This document shows, one piece after another, positions 50,619-59,401 of a DNA stretch of 64,000 nucleotides; position 1 is the stretch's first letter; every line of letters begins with the position of its first letter. The stretch is from contig JOAA01000023.1 in assembly GCA_000720375.1 (NCBI GenBank), positions 62,001 through 126,000 of the forward strand, in the 5' to 3' direction. This stretch comes from Rhodococcus rhodnii (GTDB lineage: Bacteria > Actinomycetota > Actinomycetes > Mycobacteriales > Pseudonocardiaceae). The translations under genes were made by a program, and so were the position numbers. The notes below the pieces were generated by a model. That model did no database searches. It was given only the letters and a program-made list of their open reading frames with translations, and was not told the DNA's origin.

Positions 50619-52009
50619 ACTCCTTGCAGCTTGCTGCGGCGCAGACCGCCTCAAGCACGTGGCTGGTGTCGGCGGCGCTCGTCGGCATCGCCCTGATCGT
50701 CGTGCTGATCACGTACTTCAAAGTGCACCCGTTCCTCAGCCTGACCCTCGGCGCCCTGCTCGTCGGCATCGTCGGCCGGCTGCCGGTCGCCGAGACGATC
50801 ACCGCGTTCGGCAAGGGATTCGGGGACACGGCGGCAGGTGTCGGCGGGCTGATCGCGCTCGGCGCGATGTTCGGCAAGCTGCTGGCCGACTCCGGCGGCG
50901 CCGACCAGATCGTGGACACGATCGTCGGGCGAGCCGGCCGCCGGTTCCTGCCGTGGGCGATGGCGCTGGTCGGGGCGCTCATCGGCCTGCCGATGTTCTT
51001 CGAGATCGGCCTCGTCCTGCTGATGCCGGTGATCTTCCTGGTGGCTCGGCGGTCCGGGCTGTCGCTGATCGCCCTCGGCGTGCCCGCGCTGGCCGGTCTG
51101 TCGGTGATGCACGGGCTCGTGCCGCCGCATCCCGGGCCGCTGGTGGCGATCGCGGCCCTCAAGGCGGACCTCGGTATCACACTCGCGCTGGGCGTCCTGG
51201 TCGCGATCCCGACCGTCGCCCTCGCCGGCCCGCTCTTCACCCGCTACGCCGCCCGCTGGGTGAACGTCCCAGCGCCTGCGTTGTTCAGCAAGGACCCCGA
51301 CCACACGAGCCCGCCCGCCGACGAGCAATCCACGCCAGGCCGCCGTCCCTCATTCGGCCTGACCATCGCCACTGTGCTGCTGCCGGTGGTGCTGATGATG
51401 GGCAAAGCGCTGGCGGACATCTTCGCGCCCCAGGGCTCGGGCATCCGCGTCGTGCTGGACAACCTCGGCACGCCGCTGGTGGCCCTGCTGATCGCGGTGC
51501 TGGTCGCGGTGTTCACCCTTGGCCGCGGATCCGGCATGGACCGCAAGGCCATCGCCACCTCGTTCGAACAGTCCCTGCCGCCCATCGCGGGCATCCTGCT
51601 GATCGTCGCGGCAGGCGGCGGCTTCAAGCAGACCCTCATCAGCACCGGGATCGGCAAACTGGTCGCGGACTGGGTCGCCGGCAGCGGCCTGTCCGTGCTG
51701 CTGCTCGCATGGCTGGTGGCCGTGCTCATCCGCCTCGCGACGGGATCCGCCACCGTCGCCACGGTCACCGCGTCCGGCATCCTCGCCCCGCTGGTCGGCA
51801 CGCTCAGCCCCGGTGAGACCTCGTTGCTGGTGCTGGCGATCGGCGCGGGATCGCTGTTCTTCTCGCACGTCAACGACGCCGGCTTCTGGATGGTCAAGGA
51901 GTACTTCGGACTCACGGTCGGCCAGAACATCAAGACGTGGTCCTTGATGGAAACCGTCATCTCGGTCTGCGGCCTGGTCTTCGTGCTCCTGCTGAACCTG
52001 ATCATCTGA
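50615..52009 (+). CDS. gntP: Gluconate:H+ symporter, GntP family
   Basis: 464 residues from ATG 50615, with GGAGG seven bases upstream inside the kinase gene. About twelve hydrophobic helices. Family landmarks: LITYFKVHPFLSLTLGALLVGI, FGDTAAGVGGLIALGAMFGKLLADSGGADQIVDTIV, FFEIGLVLLMPVIFLVARRSGLSLIALGVPALAGLSVMHGLVPPHPGP, RLATGSATVATVTASGI, SHVNDAGFWMVKEYFGLTVGQNIKTWSLMETVISVCGL. Imports gluconate for the adjacent kinase. The frame is open far upstream, but that part is antisense-like and not used. Confidence 0.95.
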   Translation: MNSLQLAAAQTASSTWLVSAALVGIALIVVLITYFKVHPFLSLTLGALLVGIVGRLPVAETITAFGKGFGDTAAGVGGLIALGAMFGKLLADSGGADQIVDTIVGRAGRRFLPWAMALVGALIGLPMFFEIGLVLLMPVIFLVARRSGLSLIALGVPALAGLSVMHGLVPPHPGPLVAIAALKADLGITLALGVLVAIPTVALAGPLFTRYAARWVNVPAPALFSKDPDHTSPPADEQSTPGRRPSFGLTIATVLLPVVLMMGKALADIFAPQGSGIRVVLDNLGTPLVALLIAVLVAVFTLGRGSGMDRKAIATSFEQSLPPIAGILLIVAAGGGFKQTLISTGIGKLVADWVAGSGLSVLLLAWLVAVLIRLATGSATVATVTASGILAPLVGTLSPGETSLLVLAIGAGSLFFSHVNDAGFWMVKEYFGLTVGQNIKTWSLMETVISVCGLVFVLLLNLII

Positions 52010-52101
52010 CGCTAGGCCACGGTTGAGCACTCAACTGAATAACCGGGCAAGGAGTCACATAGTCGCGGACTTGTCTTCCTTGCACGGAAAGGACCTCCGG
52101 G

Positions 52102-53733
52102 TTGTCAACGCTTACGAGCCAACTCCCGAGCACGAGCGAGGCAATCCCGGAGGCCCTGCCGCCGGCCAACGAACGTCCGTCGAGGCTACGGCGGTGGTTG
52201 CCAGCCCTCGCGGTGGTCGCGTTCCTCGCCGAAATGGCGGTCGCGATGATCACGGCGGCGGTGGAACAGACCCCGACCATCGACGAGCCGGTTTACGTTG
52301 GCGCGGCGCTGGTCTACGTGGAGCAGCACAGCCTCCGGTACAACCCGGAACATCCACCGCTGGGAAAACTGATCATCGCGACCGGACTGGCCTTCGCCGA
52401 CGCGCGCCTCGACCCCGCCTTCGTCGGCGACCAGACCCAACTCGGCCGTCATGTGCTGTACGAGTCAGGCAACGATCCGGGACGACTGATGCTGGCGGCG
52501 CGGCTGCCGGTAATCGTGCTCACGCTCCTGTTCGGGTTAGTCGTCTTCTCGTTCGCCCGTGATCTCGTCGGCCCCGTCGGCGGATTGGTGGCGCTCGCCC
52601 TGTACGCGTTCTCACCCGACGTCATCGCGCACGGTTCGCTGGCCACGCTTGACGTTCCGGTGGCTGGTTTCCTGCTGACGTCAGTCTGGCTGCTGTGGCG
52701 AGCCCGGCGTCGCCCCGCGCTTTACCTTCCCCTTGCGGGACTTGCCTTCGGTGCGGCCCTGGCGACGAAGATGAGCGCCCTGGCCGCGTTTCCGGTGCTG
52801 CTGCTGTTGGTCGTGCTGTCCGTCAGGCGCAGGCGTGACCTCCTCAGGCTCGGCGCGGCGGTGGTACTGATCGCGATCGCCGTGGTGTGGGCCTCTTACC
52901 TGGTCGTGGATCCGTTGCTGCGTTGGGAAACGCCGCCTGGCTTGCCGCAGCGTGCGCTTGTCGACTGGTTGCCGGTTCCTGAGCCGTACCGGGATGGGAT
53001 GCGTGTGCAGTTCGGCTTCGAGGACCAGGTCTGGGGCGGTTTCTTGTTCGGGCGTCACTACCTCGGTTCGCTCTGGTACTACCTGCCGGCCGCGCTGCTC
53101 GTGAAGACGCCACTGGGCATGCTGGCGCTCTGGCTGGCCGGCGCTGTCGTGATGTTTTCCCGGCTACGCCCAGCGGCACCGTACGTACTCGTCCCCGCGG
53201 CCGTGCTGCTGGCCGCGGCCATGACCGGCGACCGCGATCTCGGCGTCCGGTACGCGGTCTTCGTGCCGATGTTCCTGACGGTCGCGGCAGGCAGCGTAGT
53301 TACCGTGCGACAGCGATGGATGCGTGTCACGGCGGCGTTCCTGGTCATCTTCGCCGCGGTCAGTTCGCTTCGGACGTTTCCGTATTACCTGCCGTACTCC
53401 AACGAGGCCTTCGGCGGGCCGACAAAGACCCATCTACGCCTGCACGACTCGAACGTCGACTGGGGACAAGACCTAGGCCGCCTGGCCGACGTCCTGCGAC
53501 AGCGCTACCCGGGCGAGCGGATTTGGCTCGTGTACAAGGGAAGCGGCGTGCCGTCACACTACGGCATCGACGCAACCGACCCACGCAAGGTGCCACCGGA
53601 CCAGGTGCGCGGACTGCTTGTCGTGTCGGATTCCGCGATCGCCAAGGCAGACAACCACCTGACAGCACTGATCAAGAGCAGCACCCCGATCGACGAAGTC
53701 GGCCACTCCATCACGATCTACCGCCGCCCATAG
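52102..53733 (+). CDS. GT39-like (PMT/ArnT, GT-C) membrane glycosyltransferase
   Basis: 543 residues from TTG 52102 preceded by GGAAAGGACC; no better ATG or GTG is seen. It is a GT-C fold protein with about ten helices. The first extracytoplasmic loop carries the catalytic acid (TPTIDEPVYVGAALVYVEQHSLRYNPEHPPLGKLIIA, like the Asp-Glu motif of PMT/ArnT). PVIVLTLLFGLVVFSFARDLVGPVGG, LATLDVPVAGFLLTSVWLLWRA and WETPPGLPQ follow. The soluble C-terminal part includes SNVDWGQDLGRLADVLRQRYPGERIWLVYKGSG, usual in actinobacterial relatives. It transfers a polyprenyl-phosphate sugar to protein or lipid. No partner gene is adjacent. Confidence 0.85.
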   Translation: MSTLTSQLPSTSEAIPEALPPANERPSRLRRWLPALAVVAFLAEMAVAMITAAVEQTPTIDEPVYVGAALVYVEQHSLRYNPEHPPLGKLIIATGLAFADARLDPAFVGDQTQLGRHVLYESGNDPGRLMLAARLPVIVLTLLFGLVVFSFARDLVGPVGGLVALALYAFSPDVIAHGSLATLDVPVAGFLLTSVWLLWRARRRPALYLPLAGLAFGAALATKMSALAAFPVLLLLVVLSVRRRRDLLRLGAAVVLIAIAVVWASYLVVDPLLRWETPPGLPQRALVDWLPVPEPYRDGMRVQFGFEDQVWGGFLFGRHYLGSLWYYLPAALLVKTPLGMLALWLAGAVVMFSRLRPAAPYVLVPAAVLLAAAMTGDRDLGVRYAVFVPMFLTVAAGSVVTVRQRWMRVTAAFLVIFAAVSSLRTFPYYLPYSNEAFGGPTKTHLRLHDSNVDWGQDLGRLADVLRQRYPGERIWLVYKGSGVPSHYGIDATDPRKVPPDQVRGLLVVSDSAIAKADNHLTALIKSSTPIDEVGHSITIYRRP

Positions 53734-53763
53734 CGTATGTCCTTTGAGGACGGCGAATACAGC

Positions 53764-53805
53764 ACGAGCCTGCGCCCTCAGAAGCTGGCCGGGGCGCAGG
53801 CTCGT
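53764..53805. terminator. Strong bidirectional terminator
   Basis: A perfect 14-bp stem, acgagcctgcgccc with gggcgcaggctcgt, around a 14-base loop, between convergent stops at 53733 and 53825. Confidence 0.88.
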
Positions 53806-53824
53806 CACAACAGAGCGCCGACCA

Positions 53825-54913
53825 CTACCGGATCCGTTTGACAGGCCGGAAGAGACGGCGAGGCTTTGGGCTCTCGCCCGTGCCCGACGCGTACCGCAAG
53901 ACCGCGCCCCCTTCCCACTGCAGCAGAGACATGAGCTGGGCGTTGACTTGACGCTCCTCGTCCGTGTCCCGCGGTCGAGGCAGCCCAAGGTGTTCGTAAA
54001 GTGCGAACCGATCCAGATCAATGATCGTGGCGACGGCCGTTCCGTACTCGTCAGCCGCCGCGATCGCGGCACGATAGGCCAAATAGGCAAGGAAGTACGG
54101 CGCCAATGCGACCAATAGCCAAGGTCCGTCGGTCAGCAGCGCTGCGATGGCGATCAACGTGGCCAGCAATGAGACGAAGCAAAGACGGACAGTGGTGTCC
54201 AGCAACTGCCGGGAATCGCGAAGATACGCCAGATGTGGTTCGGGGATGACCAACGCGAAGTGCGGGGCGGTGGTGACAGCGTCAAGTCCGTACTGGGCAC
54301 CGACCGCGTCTTCGTACCGCCGTAAGGTATTGCCCAGTCTCGTGGGCAAGATGCGCTGGCCGTCCGGGTAGCGCTCATGTCTGGCATGCAACGCGTCCCT
54401 GGCAACGATCTGCGGCACGAGATGGTTCGAGTCGGATGAGTTGAGATATTTGTCGAACTGCTGGTTATAGGTCTCCTCGTCGAGATCATCGGTGTAGCGT
54501 GGACTTTTCAAGAAGCCTTCCTCGATGGCATCGTCCAGCGCGTCAACCCGTTCTGCGAGCCGTTGCGCGCGTTTGCGATGGTGGGCGACGCGTAGCCGCA
54601 TGGCTCCGATCGCAATCATCGAGGAACCCCAATAGCCTTCGAGCAGTTGAACCGTCGCGAACTGGAACGGATGCAGGAACAGGGCAAGCACGAATGTGAT
54701 CAGAAGCAGCCATGCGACCTGCGAAACAGACCATTCGGTAAGTCGGACGCCGAGTGCCGTCAGGTTGGGCCGATCGCGCCAGGCATCGCTCTTGATCAGT
54801 AGATAGTTCCACAGCACCAAGAACAGTGTGGGCACCATGGTCACGATGCTGAAGTACTTTCCTACTCTGCTCCCTGCCGTCAGCGCGGCGTCCGCGATCG
54901 ATGGCGCGGCCAT
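53825..54913 (-). CDS. Four-helix membrane protein of unknown function
   Basis: 362 residues from ATG 54913. Hydrophobic segments at about 18-42 (VGKYFSIVTMVPTLFLVLWNYLL), 64-90 (VAWLLLITFVLALFLHPF), and 240-285 as two helices (LCFVSLLATLIAIAALLTDGPWLLVALAPYFLAYLAYRA). The cytoplasmic middle is helical and charged (RKRAQRLAERVDALDDAIEEGF; RILPTRLGNTLRRYEDAVGAQYGLD). The GNTLRRYEDAVGAQYGLD segment recurs in an uncharacterised actinobacterial family. It follows the zinc-ribbon gene with adjoining stop and start, so they form an operon. No function can be assigned. Confidence 0.75.
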   Translation of the reverse strand: MAAPSIADAALTAGSRVGKYFSIVTMVPTLFLVLWNYLLIKSDAWRDRPNLTALGVRLTEWSVSQVAWLLLITFVLALFLHPFQFATVQLLEGYWGSSMIAIGAMRLRVAHHRKRAQRLAERVDALDDAIEEGFLKSPRYTDDLDEETYNQQFDKYLNSSDSNHLVPQIVARDALHARHERYPDGQRILPTRLGNTLRRYEDAVGAQYGLDAVTTAPHFALVIPEPHLAYLRDSRQLLDTTVRLCFVSLLATLIAIAALLTDGPWLLVALAPYFLAYLAYRAAIAAADEYGTAVATIIDLDRFALYEHLGLPRPRDTDEERQVNAQLMSLLQWEGGAVLRYASGTGESPKPRRLFRPVKRIR

Positions 54914-55147
54914 TCACTGTTTCCTTCGCGGCAGTCGCTCCGTCTTGTAGTTGCACTTGCTGCAGTGATACAGGCCATCGCTACGCAGCTTCCGCAGCCT
55001 GCCGTCGGGGCAGTTCGGACACTTCGCCGACTTCCGAGGAGGTCGCCGGCCGGGCATGCGCGAGGAACCGCTTGAATAACTGAGTCGAGGCGCCAATGTC
55101 ACGGTGAGCAGAATCAGTGCGGGACCGGCCGAGCGAGAGCGCACCAT
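54914..55147 (-). CDS. Small zinc-ribbon protein
   Basis: 77 residues from ATG 55147, selected because GGGAGGTGAC immediately precedes it; an internal ATG at 55057 gives only the ribbon. The C-terminus CPNCPDGRLRKLRSDGLYHCSKCNYK has two CxxC pairs and should bind zinc as a rubredoxin-like knuckle. The N-terminal 25 residues (SAGPALILLTVTLAPRLS) are mildly hydrophobic. Its stop adjoins the start of the membrane-protein gene, so they are co-transcribed. The role is unknown. Confidence 0.72.
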   Translation of the reverse strand: MVRSRSAGPALILLTVTLAPRLSYSSGSSRMPGRRPPRKSAKCPNCPDGRLRKLRSDGLYHCSKCNYKTERLPRRKQ

Positions 55148-55215
55148 GTCACCTCCCACCTCGATGAACCTGAACATGGTAGGACTATCCGCCAATCGCG
55201 TCGATGGGATGACTG

Positions 55216-55539
55216 ATGAGGCGGACGATGGGATGGCTCCGATCGGTGAGCATGCGCGCGCTTATGGCCGTGCTGTGGTGGCCGTGGCTCGTCCCTACGC
55301 TGGCAGTCCTGTTGTTGGCGGGCGCTGGCGGCCTCGGCGCTGATTGGCTCGTCTGGACCGGACTCGGCGTTGCGCTCCTCGGACTCGCCGTACTTCTCGG
55401 ACTGGGGTATCTGGGTCGGCGGGCTCGGCAGCCCGTCAAGCCGCCTGCTTGCCGCCCGCCGTCAGGGTTGGAGGCCGAAGTAGTCGCGGAGTTCGGGCGG
55501 GACCGCGTCCGGGTGGGGCTGGAAGAGCTCAATGAGTAG
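55216..55539 (+). CDS. Small two-helix membrane protein
   Basis: 107 residues from ATG 55216 (or ATG 55252). Hydrophobic segments ALMAVLWWPWLVPTLAVLLLAGAGGLG and WLVWTGLGVALLGLAVLLGLGYLG, then a basic and acidic tail. Not assigned to a family. Its last 78 bases overlap, antisense, the small minus-strand gene at 55462-55602, so one of the two tails may be spurious; the hydrophobic part favours a real gene. Confidence 0.55.
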   Translation: MRRTMGWLRSVSMRALMAVLWWPWLVPTLAVLLLAGAGGLGADWLVWTGLGVALLGLAVLLGLGYLGRRARQPVKPPACRPPSGLEAEVVAEFGRDRVRVGLEELNE

Positions 55540-55602
55540 CTGGTCCGGACCTTGGGCCATGGCGTAGTCCGCAGTGTCATGGTGACGGATATCGGTGATC
55601 AC
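55462..55602 (-). CDS. 46-codon gene with strong ribosome site, VOC-tail-like
   Basis: Starts at GTG 55602, preceded by GGGGAGGCACA, an excellent Shine-Dalgarno with 5-6 base spacing. Product: VITDIRHHDTADYAMAQGPD then QLLIELFQPHPDAVPPELRDYFGLQP. The GPDQLLIELFQPHPDAVP part resembles the last strand and helix of a VOC/glyoxalase domain, so it could be a shortened VOC remnant or a genuine small protein. It is too short to test further by eye. It sits just after (minus strand) the DUF3159 gene and may share its transcript. Confidence 0.5.
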   Translation of the reverse strand: MITDIRHHDTADYAMAQGPDQLLIELFQPHPDAVPPELRDYFGLQP

Positions 55603-55625
55603 TGTGCCTCCCCGGAGCTAGCGGG

Positions 55626-56279
55626 TCACGACGGAGGGTGCGCGGCCACACCGTATTGCGCCGGCGGTCCCGATACAGGGTTGCGCAGAATCCGCCAGCA
55701 CAAGTAGATGCAGACACCCGCTGCGGGCGCACCACCCAGCAACGTCGCGGCGATGCCAAGCGGGACGACCTGTCCGGCAAGGTACAGCGGCACCAGCACG
55801 GCCGTGGCGATGCCGAACTTCGCAAGGAAAATCGCCGTGCACACCTGAAAGCGCCGCCGCTGGGCACGGTCGCGCCGCCAGCCGAATCGTTCACCGCGCA
55901 CGGCTCCCATCACCACACCGATGATCGGCCATCGCACCAGCATCGATACTGCGAACACCACGCCGCCGCCTGCCTGCGTGAGGATGGCGGTGAGGTAGAA
56001 GTCGACCGCGCGCCCGGTGCTGCCGGCCAGCAGCACAGACACGCCGACCACGAGCACGCCGATTGCCGGCTGCCAGAACTTGCGGTCCGTGCACAGTCGC
56101 ACCACGGCGAACACGAACACGCCACCGAGCGCGATCAGCGCCGACGTCAGCACATGCTCGGTCAGCAGATAGGCGACGAGGAACAGCGCCCGCGACGCGA
56201 CCCCTTCGGCAACCGTGCGCCAACCGCCCACCGCGGTGAACAACGACAAAGACTTCTGGGTCACCAGATTGAGGCTCAT
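55626..56279 (-). CDS. DUF3159 membrane protein
   Basis: 217 residues from ATG 56279, coupled (ATGA) to the FAD-monooxygenase stop. Six hydrophobic helices. Family phrases: GGWRTVAEGVASRALFLVAYLLTEHVLTSALIALGGVFVFAVVRLCTDRKFWQPAIGVLVVGVSVLLAGSTGRAVDFYL, and MLVRWPIIGVVMGAVRGERFGWRRDRAQRRRFQVCTAIFLAKFGIATAVLVPLYLAG. DUF3159 proteins are actinobacterial membrane proteins of unknown function. Co-expression with the oxidase suggests a shared process, perhaps transport of its substrate, but that is inference. Confidence 0.85.
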   Translation of the reverse strand: MSLNLVTQKSLSLFTAVGGWRTVAEGVASRALFLVAYLLTEHVLTSALIALGGVFVFAVVRLCTDRKFWQPAIGVLVVGVSVLLAGSTGRAVDFYLTAILTQAGGGVVFAVSMLVRWPIIGVVMGAVRGERFGWRRDRAQRRRFQVCTAIFLAKFGIATAVLVPLYLAGQVVPLGIAATLLGGAPAAGVCIYLCWRILRNPVSGPPAQYGVAAHPPS

Positions 56280-57409
56280 GCGCCTGCCTTCGTCGTGGCA
56301 GGCGTGGGGAATCCGGTCCGGCGCATCGTGTCCTCGTAGCCGCCGATCGCGTCGAGCAGCTCGCGCCGGCCGCGGTTCGCCTCGGCCAGTACCTGGCAGA
56401 GGTGGTACGCGTCCTGCATTGCCAGGTTTCCGCCGAAACCCGGCGCCAGGTGGATCGCGTCGCCGATGACCGTCACCGGGCTGGCGGGCCAGGCAGGCAT
56501 CGGCGGGATCATCCCGATCCGCAGCGCGACTGTGACGTCCGGCCACGCCTCGGCGACGATCAACCGCAGGTCCGCAGTCAACTCCTTGGCCCGGCGCCAC
56601 ACCGCGGCCGACAAGCTGGCCGCACCGAGCCACTCTTGCGTGACCGGCAAGGCCCACATCACGTAGTCCTCGATGTGGGCGACCGCGTCGGGGCGCAGGG
56701 TCGGTAGCCAGCGCTGCCGCGCCACGACAGGCGACTCGGCAAACCGCAGCACGCCCAACGCCATCATTGTGCCGGACACGTGGACGGTGGCCGGATTGTC
56801 GCCGATCAGGCCGGGCAGCCCGGCATCTGCCACGGCGTGCAGCGGGGTTGCGCCCATGAGCATGCGCCGCCCTGTGTCGACCACTTGTGCGTGCGGCAAG
56901 TACTGGCGGCGGACCGCCGAACCTATGCCGTCGGCGCCGACCAGCACGTCGGCGATGTCCGTGCGGCCGTCGGCGAACCACGCCTGGACCGTGCCGTCGG
57001 CTCGTTGTTCGAACCGTGTGAACTCCGCCCCAAAGCGGACCACGTCTTCCAAGCCTGTCAGCAACACCGCCCGCAGCAGCGGCCGATGGACCTGCCGACC
57101 TGGCCGCGCCCCGCCCGCCATGCCGTCGGACGGTTGAGCGCCCACGACCGTGAGCGGTCCGTCCACATCGGACAGTCGAAGAGTCTGCGTGCGCGGTCCA
57201 CCCGTCGTGGCCTCCACCATCGCGGCATGCCCCGGTGGCAGGCACGCCCGTAGCGCCGAGGCGCCCCGGTCATCGACATGCAGGCTCACGCCCTGCGGAC
57301 GTTCCAACGCGCCGTCTCGCTCGTACACCACGACGTCGACACCCGCCCGGCGCAACCCCTGCGCCAGCGTCAACCCGCCCAAACCGGCACCGACCACGAT
57401 CACCCTCAT
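56276..57409 (-). CDS. FAD-dependent aromatic-type monooxygenase
   Basis: 377 residues from ATG 57409, with AGAGGGC upstream. Group A flavoprotein: Rossmann GAGLGGLTLAQGL with ERDGALERPQGVSLH; middle motif DVLVGADGIGSAVRRQYL; FAD-ribityl motif VTVIGDAIHLAPGFGGNLAMQDAYHLCQVL near residue 295. This is the salicylate-hydroxylase/tetracycline-oxidase fold, using NAD(P)H and oxygen. The substrate is unknown. The divergent TetR with a palindromic operator suggests induction by a small molecule, as for many detoxifying enzymes. Confidence 0.9.
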   Translation of the reverse strand: MRVIVVGAGLGGLTLAQGLRRAGVDVVVYERDGALERPQGVSLHVDDRGASALRACLPPGHAAMVEATTGGPRTQTLRLSDVDGPLTVVGAQPSDGMAGGARPGRQVHRPLLRAVLLTGLEDVVRFGAEFTRFEQRADGTVQAWFADGRTDIADVLVGADGIGSAVRRQYLPHAQVVDTGRRMLMGATPLHAVADAGLPGLIGDNPATVHVSGTMMALGVLRFAESPVVARQRWLPTLRPDAVAHIEDYVMWALPVTQEWLGAASLSAAVWRRAKELTADLRLIVAEAWPDVTVALRIGMIPPMPAWPASPVTVIGDAIHLAPGFGGNLAMQDAYHLCQVLAEANRGRRELLDAIGGYEDTMRRTGFPTPATTKAGA

Positions 57410-57421
57410 CCCCAGCCCTCT

Positions 57422-57443
57422 TTCTTCATCGCCTGATGAAGAA
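57422..57443. promoter_or_regulatory. TetR operator palindrome between fmo and tetR
   Basis: ttcttcatc (57422-57430) and gatgaagaa (57435-57443) form a perfect 9-4-9 inverted repeat with gcct between, just upstream of the monooxygenase start. A further half site, atgaagaaag, lies at 57481. The divergent TetR is the obvious ligand. Confidence 0.75.
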
Positions 57444-57510
57444 CACTCTACGGACGGCTCGACCAAAACTCCACCGACCAATGAAGAAAGCTGGTAGGCT
57501 CCACCGGGTC

Positions 57511-58113
57511 ATGGCAGAACACGCACGTCCCGGACGCTGGCGGTCCGGCGCGGAAAGCAAGCAGCGAATCCTCCAGGCCGCCCGCGAACTGTTCGGGCAG
57601 CACGGGTACGGCGGCACGACCGTGCGCGCGATCGCCACCGCGGCAGAGGTCGACCCGGCGATGGTGTTCTACTTCTTCCGCACCAAGCAGGGCCTGTTCG
57701 CCGCGGCGATCGAGATGTCCGGCGACGTCCCGCCGGCCATCGAGTCGATCTTCGCAGGCGGCCTCGACACCATCGGCGAGCGCATCGTCCGCACGCTGCT
57801 GGAGAACCTCGACAAGTCCGACCGGACCCCGCTGGTGATGCTGACCAGGTCGGCACCCACCGACGAGCAGTCCAGAGCACTGCTGCGCGAGTTCATCGAC
57901 CGGGAGATCACCCACCGGCTCGCCGCCATGCTCGGCACACCGGACGCCGCACTGCGGGCCGGCATGGTCAACGTCCAGATCCTGGGCCTCGCGGTGGCGC
58001 GCTACATCGTGAAGATCGATGCGATCGCGTCGTCGTCGATCGACGACCTGGTCGCCCAGTTCGGCCCACTCGTGCAGCACTGCCTGACCGGACAGCCGAC
58101 CCAGGATCCCTGA
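57511..58113 (+). CDS. TetR-family repressor
   Basis: 200 residues from ATG 57511; the frame is open upstream but the earlier part is non-coding. HTH: ESKQRILQAARELFGQHGYGGTTVRAIATAAEVDPAMVFYFFRTKQGLFAAAIEM. The ligand domain (TIGERIVRTLLENLDKSDRTPLVMLTRSAPTDEQSRALLREFIDREITHRLAAMLGTPDAALRAGMVNVQILGLAVARYIVKIDAIAS) fits the TetR_C group. It is divergent from the FAD-monooxygenase, 101 bp away, over a 22-bp palindrome. It is probably its repressor. Confidence 0.92.
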   Translation: MAEHARPGRWRSGAESKQRILQAARELFGQHGYGGTTVRAIATAAEVDPAMVFYFFRTKQGLFAAAIEMSGDVPPAIESIFAGGLDTIGERIVRTLLENLDKSDRTPLVMLTRSAPTDEQSRALLREFIDREITHRLAAMLGTPDAALRAGMVNVQILGLAVARYIVKIDAIASSSIDDLVAQFGPLVQHCLTGQPTQDP

Positions 58114-58233
58114 CCGCACAAACCAAGTGGACCGGCTCGGCCCAGGCCATTTCCATCGGGTCAACGCAATTCGCCCACGGCCCTGGCCGGCAGTCGCTAC
58201 GCTACCGCCCAGCACGTTGCCTGGGAGGTGGCG

Positions 58234-59334
58234 ATGGCTGAAGCAACCACTCCGTCCGTGGAGGCCAGCAGACCCGATCCGGCGAACGCGGCCACTCCGG
58301 CGGACTTCGTCGAGGGGATGCGAAGCCTGAAGCGGTGGGTGGGATGCGGCTACCGCCAGTTGGAGAAGCGCGCGAGCGCGGCTGGGAAAGCGTTGCCGCG
58401 CAGTACCTTGACCGTCGCCCTGGCCCGCGACACCTTGCCCCGCGAGGACTTGGTGGTGGCGTTCGCGCTCGCATGCGGGTGTGACGAGGACCAGGTCGCC
58501 GGCTGGGTCGCGGCCCGCAGGCGCATCGCTGCGGCTGGAACCATTGACATCCCAGCTGTCGCCGGGGTCGCGCCACGAAGGCGTGCACGCGTGGTGATTG
58601 CCCTGGTGACGCTTGCTGTGGCGATTGCGACCGTCGTGTATGCCGTGACGGCGAGCAGCCCCAGCGAGCCGCACTCTGCTCCAGACCAAGCGGCTCCACC
58701 GGCGACTCCCGGCCTGGACCAAACTGGGACGCCCTCGCCAGTTCCCGACTCCAGCACCGCCACACCGTCGGTTCCCATGACCACCACAACAAGCGCCGAC
58801 CAGAACCCCGTGATTCCCGCAGCTGCGGCCGCATCCAGCCCACCACCGCAGCAATCGCCAGCCAAACTTGTACCTAAGGCGACACCACCGACACAGACAG
58901 CACTGCCGACGCAGACGCCACCCACACAGACGACACCGCCCGCGCCACGCGGCAGGGAGACTGTCGAACTGCCCGGCGAAGCCCCGATCCATTGCCCGAC
59001 GCCGTATCTCGTCACCGCGTACGGGCCTGTCGCCCAGTGCACGCAGCGCTCCGGCGACAACGCCCGGATCGGCTACTACAGCCCGATCACGCGGGAATTC
59101 GGCCCCACATCCGACTGGCTGTCTGTGGTCGACCCGAACTGGTTCGACGGCTCGATGCAGGCCACCGACGGCGTCCGCGCGGATTCCCGAGGCCATGCCA
59201 CCATCGCGACGAGTTACGGCCCGGGCGTGTGGGCGACCCAGTACCGGGACGGAAAAGCCCGCTGGGGCGTGATCAACCTGATGACGAACGAGTTCCACCC
59301 AGCATCCCAAGGCTGGCAACCGATCGCGTCCTGA
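58234..59334 (+). CDS. HTH membrane protein with extracytoplasmic C-terminal domain
   Basis: 366 residues from ATG 58234 (GGGAGGTGG precedes; a GTG two codons earlier is in frame). Residues 20-100: a helix-turn-helix-like cytoplasmic region often found in actinobacterial transcriptional regulators (ADFVEGMRSLKRWVGCGYRQLEKRASAAGKALPRSTLTVALARDTLPREDLVVAFALACGCDEDQVAGWVAARRR). A single transmembrane helix follows (VVIALVTLAVAIATVVYAVTA), then a long Thr/Pro/Ser-rich stalk (170-250), then a conserved extracytoplasmic domain (RIGYYSPITREFGPTSDWLSVVDPNWFDGSMQ...). The function is unknown; topology suggests a sensor or wall-linked regulator. Confidence 0.8.
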   Translation: MAEATTPSVEASRPDPANAATPADFVEGMRSLKRWVGCGYRQLEKRASAAGKALPRSTLTVALARDTLPREDLVVAFALACGCDEDQVAGWVAARRRIAAAGTIDIPAVAGVAPRRRARVVIALVTLAVAIATVVYAVTASSPSEPHSAPDQAAPPATPGLDQTGTPSPVPDSSTATPSVPMTTTTSADQNPVIPAAAAASSPPPQQSPAKLVPKATPPTQTALPTQTPPTQTTPPAPRGRETVELPGEAPIHCPTPYLVTAYGPVAQCTQRSGDNARIGYYSPITREFGPTSDWLSVVDPNWFDGSMQATDGVRADSRGHATIATSYGPGVWATQYRDGKARWGVINLMTNEFHPASQGWQPIAS

Positions 59335-59401
59335 CCAGAAACCAGCCGGTTACTGGACAAATTCAGTCACATTGGCAGCGTCCTCAATGGACTCACGCGG
59401 G

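Noticed and set aside
52022..52035. Small palindrome gttgag-ca-ctcaac after the gluconate permease.
   Set aside because: Too short and with too small a loop to be a convincing terminator or operator on its own.
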